A stretch of 64,000 bases of DNA, taken from assembly GCA_001936135.1 (NCBI GenBank), contig CP012811.1:248001-312000 (forward strand). The letters run 5' to 3'. Below are positions 52,421-62,986 of the stretch, in pieces; position 1 is the first letter of the stretch, and every line of letters begins with the position of its first letter. Made by a program: the position numbers and the translations under genes. The stretch is from Saccharomycopsis fibuligera x Saccharomycopsis cf. fibuligera. Its lineage: Eukaryota; Ascomycota; Saccharomycetes; Ascoideales; Saccharomycopsidaceae. The notes beneath the pieces were generated by a model. That model had not been told where the DNA came from and searched no databases. It was given only the letters and a program-made list of their open reading frames with translations.

Positions 52421-54997
52421 ATGTTGCTTCCTACTACAGTTATCACGATTTTTGCCGTGTGGTTATTATTTGCAATCAATCCAGCAAATGCCTTTACCAA
52501 CTTCATTAATCTTCCAGACGGCACCCTCACCTACGGCAAAATCTGTAAAAGTTCCGAACTTAGCGGCAAATGTGAAGGTGATTTCACTCAAAATGCCCTA
52601 GCTAATAACAAACCAGTCATCAATGTTGAAATTTATGATATTCAAGCGGTTTCTGAAACAGTTTATAAAATTACTATTGAAGTGCGTACTGAGGCAACAA
52701 TGTCATTTGACGCATTGAAACAACTTCGATTCACTGGTCTTTTAACTCCTAATGATTATATCTCTGGTCAAGAATACATGTATTATAAAGATGGAAACAT
52801 TAAAAATATTGATGACCCTTCACATTTTGCCTTCACATTGCTTGTCACTACGGTTCCTAATGGAGACCAAGTTTGTACTCCAACATTCCAAATTCAATAT
52901 GAATGGTGTGCTTGGGATACCACTACTAGCGAATGTTCTTCATGGGAATATAGTACTGATTATTGGTACTATTCCGATTGTCCAGCTTCTCAAAAGGATA
53001 TTCAACCCATTTGTTGGGACAAGTTATGTGCTGAAGGATATGACCCTTCTGCTTCTACTACGCTGACTGAAGTTCAAACTGAGACCACTACATATACTGA
53101 AGAAGTTGAGGAGTCTACCTTGACAACAGTGACTTCAACGGTTACTCCAGGTGATGATGAAGGCGATGATAAAACTACTACCAGTAAAAGTGCCGCTGCT
53201 ACTCCACAAACTCCAGGTGTTAGCACTCTGACTGCACAAGTTACTCCACAGACTCCAGGTGTTAGCACTCTGACTGTACAAGTTACTCCACAAACTCCAG
53301 GTGTTAGCACTCTGACTGCACAAGTTACTCCACAAACTCCAGGTGTTAGCACTCTGACTGCACAAGTTACTCCACAAACTCCAGGTGTTAGCACTCTGAC
53401 TGTACAAGGTACCCCACAAACTCCAGGTGTTAGCACTCTGACTGCACAAGGTACTCCACAAACTCCAGGTGTTAGCACTCTGACTGCACAAAATAGTCCG
53501 GCTACTCCTGAGGTATCCACCTTTAGTTGGAAGACCACAGTTGTAACATTAACGGAAAGTGATATAACTATAACTAGCACATTTGGAACCTCTGTTCAAG
53601 CTATTGCACCAATTGAAACTCTTGAAATTTTTGAAGAAGAAGAATTTGAGTCCGAAATTACGCTCACCACCGAAGTTGAAACTGAGTCTACGTTTGTGAC
53701 AACTGAAACCATAAAGACTGAAGTTCTGAGCACATCAACCACATTAGCTACAGTGGAAACAGAATCTAGCTTGGTTACTATCAGCACTACCGAAACTGCT
53801 GAAATTGTCACCACTATTACCACAGGAGAATCGACTTTTGTGACAACAGAGACTGACGAAACTACAATCAACGGTACCCCAACAACTATCTCTAATGAAG
53901 AAATAATATCTAGTTTGGAAACTTTCAGCACCACAGTGACCGAAGTTGAAGTTCCAAAGTCCACCGTAACTACTGATTTTACCACTGAATTTACTTGGCT
54001 AACTACTAATACTGAAGAAACGACCATTCTGGGTACCCCAACTACAATAGTCACAGTTGAAGCTGAATCTTCATTTGAAACAGTGCTGACCACATTCACT
54101 GAAGGGGAACTTGAAGAGTTACCATATGTGACTACATACACTACAGAAGTGCCAGAATATACTGATGAGGTCTTTACTCTTGTCACAACAATCAGTGATG
54201 AGATAATTGTTTCATCTTACACTACTTTAATTGGAAACAACAATAACAATGGTCAACTGCAAGGAATCGAAAAGCCTCAAGTTACCGTTTCTGGTGGCTC
54301 TACTTTTACTATTGATGCAGAAGCAATAACTACAGTCACGTCTACTTCGGAATATACTGCTGTTAATACTTGGGTCAATACAGACACCATTGAGTCTACA
54401 CTTCCTAATAATGGTGGAATTACCATTATTGTTACTGAAACAACTAACACAGTGGTTGAAACTGAGCAAACAGTCGTTACTTTGACTCAAGGTGGTGATA
54501 ATGGTGGCAATACTGTCGTCTTTACCACGTATACCGTGGACGCTGAGAACACCGTTCCAGTTACCTCTATTTACACATTATCAAATGGTGCTGTTACAAC
54601 AAGCACTGGCCAGCTGGTCGCTGATACTGAAGTCATTTCAACTACTTTCAAGTCCAGAGTTCCCGAGTATAAAGCAGAAGTTACTACTGATGTGGAAACG
54701 GAGACTTTCAAATACGCTAGTAAACGTCCGGCAATTACATTGACTGGCTATGAGGCTGCTGGATATGGTAATTCTATTGATGTTAGTACAGTTGGTGTAA
54801 GTGGCGCCGCTACTGATGCTGCTCAAACTGGTGGTGCTGCTGCTGCTGATTCAGGTTCTTGGTCATCTGCAGCCCCAACTATTGCGTCAGTAACACCTGC
54901 AGAAGGCAATGGGGCTTTTGCTTTCAGAGTTTCTCAAAACCGGAACACTGCGCTTTTTGGAATGTTGTGTGGTATTTTTTTGACATTGATGCTTTAA
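52421..54997 (+). CDS. Flo11-domain GPI-anchored cell-wall adhesin
   Basis: Encodes 858 residues from the first ATG (MLLPTTVIT). A signal peptide runs to about residue 24 (NPANA). A Flo11-type N-terminal domain follows (about 25-205): VYKITIEVRTEATMSFDAL, LRFTGLLTPNDY, DDPSHFAFTLLVTT, CTPTFQIQYEWCAW and the aromatic SSWEYSTDYWYYSDCP. It parallels YQITIHV, IDNPTDFTATFEV and FQIQFEY of S. cerevisiae Flo11. Next are seven 14-residue repeats, a long Thr/Ser/Glu-rich stalk, and a C-terminal hydrophobic GPI signal (ALFGMLCGIFLTLML). The Flo11 domain gives homotypic cell-cell adhesion through aromatic bands. The protein is probably covalently attached to cell-wall glucan and important in biofilm or pseudohyphal growth (inference). 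Confidence 0.88.
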   Translation: MLLPTTVITIFAVWLLFAINPANAFTNFINLPDGTLTYGKICKSSELSGKCEGDFTQNALANNKPVINVEIYDIQAVSETVYKITIEVRTEATMSFDALKQLRFTGLLTPNDYISGQEYMYYKDGNIKNIDDPSHFAFTLLVTTVPNGDQVCTPTFQIQYEWCAWDTTTSECSSWEYSTDYWYYSDCPASQKDIQPICWDKLCAEGYDPSASTTLTEVQTETTTYTEEVEESTLTTVTSTVTPGDDEGDDKTTTSKSAAATPQTPGVSTLTAQVTPQTPGVSTLTVQVTPQTPGVSTLTAQVTPQTPGVSTLTAQVTPQTPGVSTLTVQGTPQTPGVSTLTAQGTPQTPGVSTLTAQNSPATPEVSTFSWKTTVVTLTESDITITSTFGTSVQAIAPIETLEIFEEEEFESEITLTTEVETESTFVTTETIKTEVLSTSTTLATVETESSLVTISTTETAEIVTTITTGESTFVTTETDETTINGTPTTISNEEIISSLETFSTTVTEVEVPKSTVTTDFTTEFTWLTTNTEETTILGTPTTIVTVEAESSFETVLTTFTEGELEELPYVTTYTTEVPEYTDEVFTLVTTISDEIIVSSYTTLIGNNNNNGQLQGIEKPQVTVSGGSTFTIDAEAITTVTSTSEYTAVNTWVNTDTIESTLPNNGGITIIVTETTNTVVETEQTVVTLTQGGDNGGNTVVFTTYTVDAENTVPVTSIYTLSNGAVTTSTGQLVADTEVISTTFKSRVPEYKAEVTTDVETETFKYASKRPAITLTGYEAAGYGNSIDVSTVGVSGAATDAAQTGGAAAADSGSWSSAAPTIASVTPAEGNGAFAFRVSQNRNTALFGMLCGIFLTLML
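53201..53494 (+). repeat. seven 42-base tandem repeats in the adhesin
   Basis: Seven units encode TPQTPGVST-x-TAQV, where x is always CTG. Variation is limited to Ala/Val, Val/Gly and the final Asn. A degenerate eighth unit (SPATPEVSTF) follows. Near identity at DNA level implies recent expansion and probable copy-number variation. Confidence 0.95.
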
Positions 54998-56056
54998 GCA
55001 ATAGTATCAATCTAATGAGCATCGTTTTTACCTACCGACTGCTTCTTAAAATATGATATTCTTTCGAACTTTTTCTTTCAAACTTTTTTTCGTCCGTCGT
55101 TTCAAAACATTTTTACTTTCTTAATTGGCCATATATATATATGGGTCCCTTTAATCACATCTCATTTGCCCTTTCACCTTCGACATTAAAAAACATAATA
55201 CATAAATCTATATAAACTATAATTTCACACATGTTGGAATTGTTTATGTATCTTGATGCATTCATTTATGATTCATACTTCTAAATACATTGGAAAACAT
55301 CGGCTTGCGTTCCCTGGTCGTAGATTATTTAAGCCAAAATATTATATTCTATATTATGTAATAATTTACTGATAAGTGCATTTACTTGCATGAGTGCGGA
55401 ATGAAAGAGTGCGGAATGCGGCTGGCTGGTTTGCCGTCTTCCACTTGTGTTTTCCAGCTGGAAGTTTCTTGAGTTTCCGCTGCTCTTCCTGAGTACTAAA
55501 CATAATTGTTAAATTGAAACTATACTGAAATGAACTCACCAGTCACTTCGTCCTTCCTGTACAACCGCTGTTTTGCCAAACTTAATAACTAGCTTACCTC
55601 ACAATTTAATAATACTTGGAATACCTTTTTCGCTACTTGAGTGCCTATATTTTCTCTTATTTTCACTTTTAACCAGTGTCTTTCTTTCTCTTCTAACTCA
55701 GCTCAATTTCTCTTGTTTTAGACCGTGATTGGGTAAGCGCTTATTTTACTTTTATTTCAAAAAATATTTTTTTTTCTTTTCGTTCATTTATTGCTTCACA
55801 CGAACCCACCACTTTTCTTTTCTTCGCTATATCGGACTCTCTTGTACTGTACTCTCGACAGCTAGTCTTCGTTTGTATCCTGTGCTTCCATTCTATTCAC
55901 TCAAAGTTTCCGAACTTTTTTCAAAAGCCCTTCGGAAAACACAAATTCCCACTGCTGCAATATTCTATACGCATAATTATCAATCGCTAATCACCGTTGA
56001 TCGTTCAGTAAACTGATCAATCAATCTATCAACCAAATAACTCTTAGACTACCGCC
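54998..56056. other. intergenic, adhesin to coiled-coil gene
   Basis: About 1.06 kb with the adhesin 3' end and a pyrimidine-rich promoter/leader (55640-55960) for the next gene. No coding gene is supported. Confidence 0.5.
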
Positions 56057-59000
56057 ATGAATGGACAGACATCATATTACGATGGTTATTCCTCGGCAGT
56101 GCCAGCTAATCAAATAAACCCCGCCACCACCAACAATAATAATAACTATGGATATGTTCCGGACCCAATACCCAATAACAACATGTATGATGGAGGACCG
56201 TTTCCTGGTTCTTCTAGAAGAGAAGTCTTTGATGATGCCGCATACTATGACAACAACACCAACTACAATGCTCCTCGTTCCAACTCGTTGGCTGGCTCCA
56301 ACTTCCATGTGAACTTTTTGAGCAAAAAAAAGAAGAATGCTTCTAATATTGATTTCACCGATGGTGATGACGGTGATGACAAAGACGTGGCCATGCCAGC
56401 AAATACCGCTGCTAAAAACATGAAACTTAATGATATCACCCATATAAGAGACAGAGGTCGCTATGGTGGTTTTGATACTTTGGATACTGCTCCCATTATA
56501 CCTACTTTGGAAACACCAGTTGAGACACTAAACAAAAAAACCGCTAGCAGTACTCAATACAGAAAGGCAATGACGCTTCAAAAAAAGCAAATGATGTCCA
56601 ACATTGCCAAAATGAATAACTCATACCAGCATAATCATAATTTGCTTAATCCAATTGGTTCCGATCCTCCTGCTAGTCATAGTAATAGCTTAAGTAATAA
56701 CCCACGAGCAGATTCTTTTAGCACCGGCGCAGCTTTTGCTAGTGATCCTTTTGCTGTGGTTGGTGGACCAACAACTGGACCTCGATCTATGTCATTAGCT
56801 ACCGGTTCTGCTCAAAGGTTCCCTCCTAGGCAAATGCCAATGCGTGGTCCTGGTCCTAATGGGCCTAGCTTTGGTCCCGGCCCTGGTATGGGTGGGCCAA
56901 ACAGAAGTAATTTTTCTCAGGCTAATGGTCAACCGCCAAGATCAATGTCATTCACCAACAATCCAAACCCTGGTGCTCCAAGAATGATGAGACCTAATGG
57001 TAATGGTGGCCCACCTGGTTCAAGGCCATCACAGCAAAGACCATTGATGAATAATGATCCTCGAGCAATGTCTTTACAATCTGGTAGATTGCCGCCGTTT
57101 GCTCCAAAACCAATTGGTGCCATGGGTGCTATGGGAGGTCCTCCAATGCCGCAACCTATGGGTCCAGGTAGTAGAAATAACAGTTTTAGCAACTTACAGA
57201 ATCCAATGGGTACAGGTGGTCCCGGAAGCAACAGCAGAAATGGTAGCTTGCCAAACATGCAAAATCCAATGGGAGGTGCTGCTGGTTTCCCACCAAGAAA
57301 TGGCAGTATGACAAATATGCAGAATCCAATGAATGGTGCTGGGGCCTTACGAAGTGGTAGCATGACTAATTTGCCAAACCCAATGAATGGAGTCCCTCCA
57401 AGAAATGGTAACATGACTAATATGCAAAATCCAATGGGCGGTCCAAGAATGAATAGTCTCACTAATCAGTCAGGTCCAGGGCAAAATGGATTTGGAGGGC
57501 CTGGGGGACCTGGGGGACCTACTGGCCCGGTGCCAAGGTTCAACAGTTTACCAGGAGGACCAAACCCAAGATTCATGAATCATAGCAACAATAATAGCAA
57601 TAACAGTCTTCAGAGCAATCAAAGTGCACTAAAATTGAATAACGGTAATAACCTTTCAGAACCACTGTTCCCATATAATAATAATGCAAACAGTATACCA
57701 AGTTTTAATGGCAGTACTAGTGATGAATTAGCACCAGCGCCTCCTACTAAAAATGCCGCATTTGACAGAACAAAAACCCCATCACCAAAGACAATAGCTG
57801 CTGAACTTCATGGTAGTCCAACCCGTTTGGATAGTTACAATAATTCTCCAGTAAGACATAGCCCTTTGAAAAACAGCAGCACAAATAGTAATAGCAATAG
57901 TGGAAGTCCAAGAAGAACACCATTTGAGACTATTGATGAACCAATCCCAGAAGCCATTCCCATCGATGGCGGTTTCAATAATAATAGCAGCAATACTCCA
58001 AAGACACCAAAACTTCATGGTTATCAAAGATCATCATTATCTAACGAAGTCTTCAAGAATACTGATGATAATTTTGACTTGTCCAAGAGTCCAACTATCA
58101 AAGAGGAACCTTCATTTTTCGACGATAGTGGTATTGGTCGAAAATTGGGCATGGGCAATACCTCACTCAATGACGAGTTCAATCCATATTCAAATATCAG
58201 CAAGAAGATTCCTTTGAATGATGCCAGTGAAGGTAACAATTCCAGTCAAAAGAAGCCATTGTATGATTTGGAAGATAACTATCTTGATACAAATGGCAAT
58301 GTCAACGATTTTGGTGATGATAGCGATGATAATGATTTGAATTATTCTGCATTTGATAAAGTTACGAAACAGTCGATGCCGAACAATAATAAACCAGAGC
58401 AATCACTCACTAATTCACGCGGTCTGAACAATGACAATGCAGTTGATTCGAATTCAGTACAAAATGAGTCCAAGTTGGTTGGTCCTGCAATTGCTTCCAA
58501 GGAAATGAAACCAACATTTAATGGTGCCTCCGCCTCTGCCAATGGCACAGGAAAGAAACCGTTGAGAAGAAAGCCTCCAACTGCAAGTCCGATTGGTGGT
58601 CAGGCACAATTTGACAATATTGACAATCCATATGAATCTAAATCTGCCCTGAATTTCAATTCAAGAGGGTCATTTAGTAATAATAATGTAAATGTCAACG
58701 ATTATGAATCGCCATCAAAGACACAACAAAAGAAGGATAATTTTATGGCTAAGTTAGAAGCTTCAATTGATGATTCCATTGGTGCAATTGATGTTAATTT
58801 GGAAGATAGCAATTATCTCAACACCTCTGATAATAAAAACAATGGTAAACTAAATGGCAAAGATGATCCTTATGGGCTTGATAGTCATCGGATCTCAGCT
58901 AGTAATTTCAATTCAATTAATCCGGCATCGCCTAATTTAGGTGATAATTTGAACCATAACGGGTTCAAAAACGGTAATGGAATGAGAAATGGAGAGGCTA

Positions 59001-61120
59001 TTACTGATGCTAATTCGCAGCAACAAGGTAATGGTGGCAGATTATTATTCAATCATCAAAATAGCTTCAACAGCAATAATAACAATAGTAACAGCTTTGA
59101 TAAAAAATCATCTATTTCAACTGCATCAAACGATTCTTCTTTCAATACCTACAATAACAGTAACAGTGGCAAAGAAAACACCAACAGCAGCAGTAGAAAT
59201 TCTGGTGGCATAGCTGGTGGATTTTTGAAAAAATTAGGCTTGAAAAAGAAATCTTCAATACATAAAGATGCAAAAAAGCAGTCAAAAAATGGGAATAATA
59301 ATAGTAGCGGTAACAGCAACAATAATCGAAACAGTAAAAGAGAATCAAAATCGAATTTTGTTATGGTTAAACCGTCAAATAAAAATCGTGGCTCTTTTAG
59401 TGGTCCAACTACATTTACTAACAGTAATGGTAATGACAATGTCAATAACAATGATAATGCTGCAGACTCTAAATTTGATAGTTTAAACTCAACTTTAAAT
59501 GCATTATACCCACTGCAGGCCAATAATCAAAATGCGGTTTTGGATAACAAGGAGGCTAGTTACAATCACGGAATGTTTGATCTTGAAGAAGGCAAAGCTG
59601 CATTGTTTGCTAAACCAAAGCCACAAAGTCAATCACAACAGCAGCAGCCATTGAAAACATTAAGGCCGTTGCAAGATTTGGACGAATTAAATAATACAGA
59701 TGGAATTTACAAACGCTTCCACAATGAAATCAGCCATAATGATAATAACAGTAATGTCACTAGCGCTAACGGTGAGCGCATGTTGGCTGCAGACCAGCAA
59801 CAAGAACAACCAACAGATGATGCTAACGTCAAGGCTAAATCCAAGCACACCAATGAATACGGAAAACAATATGTGCTAGAAAATGACTCTTTTGGTGATT
59901 CTTTAAGTGGTGCATTTGACGACATTGGTCATAAGATTGATGAAGAATTTTATAAAAAAGAAGCAAATGATCAAGATGGAAAAATCACCAAAGATCAAGA
60001 ATTGGAAGCTAAAGCCGAAGTTGAAAATGAATTCATGAAGATGAAGATGAGTGGTGATGCTGCTTCTGCCAGCCATGCTAATGCTAATGGTGAAATTGAT
60101 AGTAATAGTCATTTGCTTAAACATTTGAGTTTGAACGATAATAGCAGTAGGAAGGTGATTACTAAGCTAGTTGCTGGTGGTAGTGGAACTGAAAATCATG
60201 ATGGCGATGGCAAAAGCAAAGCTATTTCAGGTGCTGGTATTGCAACTGCTGCAGGCGCTGTTTCTCAAAGTGCCATTACGAAACAAAACCAAAAGAAGAA
60301 AAATGCAGTATCACCAACCGAGAAATTAAACTTGACCGTTGAGCAACTTGGCATCATTGAAGCTAATCAATCATTAATCAATGAACTACAATTGATGACT
60401 AAAGAACTTACTGATTCTATTCAACGTGAAGTCAAACTTGAAAATGATTTGCGAAACTATAAGCTTAACATTAATCCTACTATAGATACATCAGATTATG
60501 AAACCATGGACAAGGAAATTCGTGACAAGTCACTCATAATCTCCAAACTTATGAATGAGTTAAATGAAGAACGAAGAAAACGAAATATTGCTGAAGAACA
60601 TGTATTGTTATGGGAGAAAAACGCCGAGGAAACACCGAGTGCACTTCAGCTAAATTATGAAAAGCTGCATCTTGAGTCTGAGTTAATCAATAAGCAAGAA
60701 CTCATAAATCAACAACAACAACTTATTTATCAATTTGATTCAGAAAAGTTAAAATTCAAAGAAGATTATTCTAAATTTGAATCGGAAAATCTCAACTATA
60801 AGAAAAAAATCATTCCTGATTTACAAAACGAGATTGAATTGTTGAGAAATCATGACATGCAGTCAGGTAAAAAATTTCAAGAGAAGGCGGAAAAGTTACA
60901 ATTAGAAAATCGTCAATTGAAATTAGAGTTAAAAGAATTCAAGCAAAATAATCTAGTTGAGAATCAAAGAGACGCATTAAGAGATGCATTGAAATCATTA
61001 AAGGAACAAAAAGATAAAGAAATAAGACAAGCTAATGAAAAAATTTCACAAATGGATTTAAGAATTCAGAAATTGTCTGATTTGAATGAAAAATTGCAAA
61101 ATAAATTGTTGCTGGGTTGA
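56057..61120 (+). CDS. 1687-residue Asn/Gly/Pro-rich protein with C-terminal coiled coil
   Basis: The largest gene in the window. Residues about 240-520 are Pro/Gly/Met/Asn-rich with repeated NMQNPMG and PPRNGSMTNMQNP units. A long Asn/Ser/Asp-rich disordered middle has many SP/TP sites and a short basic patch (LKKLGLKKKSSIHK near 1060). The C-terminus (about 1430-1685) is a strong coiled coil, including SLIISKLMNELNEERRKRNI and KKIIPDLQNEIELLRNH. The architecture resembles fungal scaffold proteins of the cell cortex or polarity sites; Epo1-type proteins would be one family to test. I do not recognise an orthologue, and function is not assigned. No membrane segment or catalytic motif is visible. 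Confidence 0.85.
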   Translation: MNGQTSYYDGYSSAVPANQINPATTNNNNNYGYVPDPIPNNNMYDGGPFPGSSRREVFDDAAYYDNNTNYNAPRSNSLAGSNFHVNFLSKKKKNASNIDFTDGDDGDDKDVAMPANTAAKNMKLNDITHIRDRGRYGGFDTLDTAPIIPTLETPVETLNKKTASSTQYRKAMTLQKKQMMSNIAKMNNSYQHNHNLLNPIGSDPPASHSNSLSNNPRADSFSTGAAFASDPFAVVGGPTTGPRSMSLATGSAQRFPPRQMPMRGPGPNGPSFGPGPGMGGPNRSNFSQANGQPPRSMSFTNNPNPGAPRMMRPNGNGGPPGSRPSQQRPLMNNDPRAMSLQSGRLPPFAPKPIGAMGAMGGPPMPQPMGPGSRNNSFSNLQNPMGTGGPGSNSRNGSLPNMQNPMGGAAGFPPRNGSMTNMQNPMNGAGALRSGSMTNLPNPMNGVPPRNGNMTNMQNPMGGPRMNSLTNQSGPGQNGFGGPGGPGGPTGPVPRFNSLPGGPNPRFMNHSNNNSNNSLQSNQSALKLNNGNNLSEPLFPYNNNANSIPSFNGSTSDELAPAPPTKNAAFDRTKTPSPKTIAAELHGSPTRLDSYNNSPVRHSPLKNSSTNSNSNSGSPRRTPFETIDEPIPEAIPIDGGFNNNSSNTPKTPKLHGYQRSSLSNEVFKNTDDNFDLSKSPTIKEEPSFFDDSGIGRKLGMGNTSLNDEFNPYSNISKKIPLNDASEGNNSSQKKPLYDLEDNYLDTNGNVNDFGDDSDDNDLNYSAFDKVTKQSMPNNNKPEQSLTNSRGLNNDNAVDSNSVQNESKLVGPAIASKEMKPTFNGASASANGTGKKPLRRKPPTASPIGGQAQFDNIDNPYESKSALNFNSRGSFSNNNVNVNDYESPSKTQQKKDNFMAKLEASIDDSIGAIDVNLEDSNYLNTSDNKNNGKLNGKDDPYGLDSHRISASNFNSINPASPNLGDNLNHNGFKNGNGMRNGEAITDANSQQQGNGGRLLFNHQNSFNSNNNNSNSFDKKSSISTASNDSSFNTYNNSNSGKENTNSSSRNSGGIAGGFLKKLGLKKKSSIHKDAKKQSKNGNNNSSGNSNNNRNSKRESKSNFVMVKPSNKNRGSFSGPTTFTNSNGNDNVNNNDNAADSKFDSLNSTLNALYPLQANNQNAVLDNKEASYNHGMFDLEEGKAALFAKPKPQSQSQQQQPLKTLRPLQDLDELNNTDGIYKRFHNEISHNDNNSNVTSANGERMLAADQQQEQPTDDANVKAKSKHTNEYGKQYVLENDSFGDSLSGAFDDIGHKIDEEFYKKEANDQDGKITKDQELEAKAEVENEFMKMKMSGDAASASHANANGEIDSNSHLLKHLSLNDNSSRKVITKLVAGGSGTENHDGDGKSKAISGAGIATAAGAVSQSAITKQNQKKKNAVSPTEKLNLTVEQLGIIEANQSLINELQLMTKELTDSIQREVKLENDLRNYKLNINPTIDTSDYETMDKEIRDKSLIISKLMNELNEERRKRNIAEEHVLLWEKNAEETPSALQLNYEKLHLESELINKQELINQQQQLIYQFDSEKLKFKEDYSKFESENLNYKKKIIPDLQNEIELLRNHDMQSGKKFQEKAEKLQLENRQLKLELKEFKQNNLVENQRDALRDALKSLKEQKDKEIRQANEKISQMDLRIQKLSDLNEKLQNKLLLG

Positions 61121-61996
61121 GCTATTTCAATCCCTTTGAAGGGTACCCTAACTTATTTTTTCCTAAAAGTTTTTGCTTTTACTAACTACTCGCTGCTTAT
61201 AAATCACTTTTCAAAAAAGAGAAAAGAAAATGGTAAACTTTCAATATTTTTTTGCTTTTACACACGCTTTGAGGCATACGTTACTATTCACTACGCGCGC
61301 ACAACTACATTACGCATTTTGTCTTTCACTGTTTGTTTATTTGTTCGTTTTTTTGTTTATTAGTTCGTTTATTCGTTTGTTTATTTTTTGTTATATATAT
61401 TATACGGTAGATATTAGAAATTAAACTAACGCACTTTTTGCGTTAGCCATTTTGCTTTCTTTTATTACATGCATTCTTACTTTTTGTTTTAATTATCGAA
61501 AATTTTAGTATTCTTGATTTAAAATGCAAACTCCAGATCGCTGGCTGGTTCACAATTTAAGCTGTTATAAAGTGCTTTTGAAAAATTGACTTTTTGTTCT
61601 ATATTTATCTACAGAAGATGACCGAGTTATTTGTTCTACTCGTTTTTTGCTATAAAAGCAAAGATAAATTACCTAGATATTATTACAACACTGTCCTAAG
61701 CGTGAGATTACTGGTGGTATAAATTGAAGCCTATGAAAGTTAATGTTTCATAAAATAGATTCAAAAAAAAAAATCTTAAAAAAAGCAAATATGAAAAATT
61801 GAGGAGAGAATGAAGAAAAAACTAATCATAACAAAAATGAACGAAGCATGCCAAAAAGGTTCCAATAAAAACTTTGCATCATAAAAAGAAAACAAATTGG
61901 AGAAAACGTGCAAAATAAAAAACGAAGCTAGACCAAAAAAGAAATAATAAACAAACATACAAACATGCTGTTAAAAATAATCAACATCATGTAATT
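61121..61996. other. convergent region, coiled-coil gene to PDS1
   Basis: About 0.88 kb between facing genes, AT-rich with T tracts on the left and A tracts on the right. No gene or RNA is recognised. Confidence 0.5.
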
Positions 61997-62986
61997 TCAC
62001 ATAATCAAAGACTCTAAATCTTCACGACTCAACCCTTCGTCATTGTCATCAGAAGCCTCTGAAAAGGTTCTTTTCAACGGACTTCTAGCACCACTATTTA
62101 ACATTTCAGTACTGAAATGCAAATCTGGGATATTTTGATCATCCAACTTGACATTGCAATTTTGCAAAATCTTTGGTTGCTTTTTCACCAAAGAGTCATT
62201 GATGTTTTCTTTATTATAATCTTCCAACTGTCCTATACTGATATCAATATCTGGTATTTCATCAAATGACATGAATTTGTCTAATTCTTCGTCAACTTCC
62301 TTTATGTTTGTGCTTTTCTGAGGGATTGGATTTTTCGTTTTGAAAAATTCTAAATCAGATTCTGTCAAAGGAGTGTAATTGTCAGGAACATATGGAAGTG
62401 GCTCTGGAGTTGGAGGCACATATTCAAGTTCGGTAACTTCATCTTCAACCTTAGCTTTGTGTTGTAGCTGTTCTGTAGACAATGATTTAGATTCTTCGTC
62501 GGTTTTAGTGTCGGATGTAGTTGAGGTTTTGGATTTGATTTTTCTTCTTTTGAGTGGGGATGACTTGATAGTGGTATTGCTAGATGTAGTAGCAGTGTCC
62601 TCGTCTTTTTGAACTTGTATCTTTTTCTTCAAATTGTGACCAGGCAAAAGTAAACTATCAGACTTTTTGAATGTATCTTTATGTATAAAGCTAGTCTTTT
62701 GATTTTGGTCAGCATTATTCTTATTTACTGGTTTTCCTCCCAAAGGCACTCTTTCGCTATTCTTATGAATATACTTGTTTTGTACGTTGGCAAAATCTCC
62801 TTTCTTGATTATTAGATTTGCTTTAGATTTAAAAGAGTTTTCGTTACTGGTAGGGGTACCAAAACTATCCTTTAAGCTTATTTTCTTGACGCCATTATTA
62901 TTGTTTTGAATATTTGAGTTTTTCTCCTTTAAAGGCTGTGCATTGATTGCAGTGTTTTCTTTATTTACAAAGTGATAACTGGACAT
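61997..62986 (-). CDS. PDS1: securin, anaphase inhibitor
   Basis: Encodes 329 residues from the ATG of MSSYHFVNKEN. The open frame extends six codons upstream but has no ATG. APC/C degrons are a KEN box at 9-11, a destruction box RVPL at 79-82 and a second KEN at 259-261. A basic nuclear signal (SPLKRRKIKSK, 143-153) carries a CDK-type site, and SPLKR recurs at 302-306. The securin signature is EPLPYVPDNYTPLTESDLEF (195-214), paralleling EPLPYVPEGYSPF of S. cerevisiae Pds1. The acidic C-terminus GLSREDLESLIM also parallels Pds1. Securin binds and inhibits separase Esp1 until APC-Cdc20 destroys it at anaphase. Overall conservation is low, as usual for securins; the motif order makes the call. 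Confidence 0.9.
   Translation of the reverse strand: MSSYHFVNKENTAINAQPLKEKNSNIQNNNNGVKKISLKDSFGTPTSNENSFKSKANLIIKKGDFANVQNKYIHKNSERVPLGGKPVNKNNADQNQKTSFIHKDTFKKSDSLLLPGHNLKKKIQVQKDEDTATTSSNTTIKSSPLKRRKIKSKTSTTSDTKTDEESKSLSTEQLQHKAKVEDEVTELEYVPPTPEPLPYVPDNYTPLTESDLEFFKTKNPIPQKSTNIKEVDEELDKFMSFDEIPDIDISIGQLEDYNKENINDSLVKKQPKILQNCNVKLDDQNIPDLHFSTEMLNSGARSPLKRTFSEASDDNDEGLSREDLESLIM

Noticed and set aside
53074-53580. Long repetitive minus-strand frames across the adhesin repeats
   Set aside because: They are a by-product of the 42-base repeat being stop-free in antisense frames.
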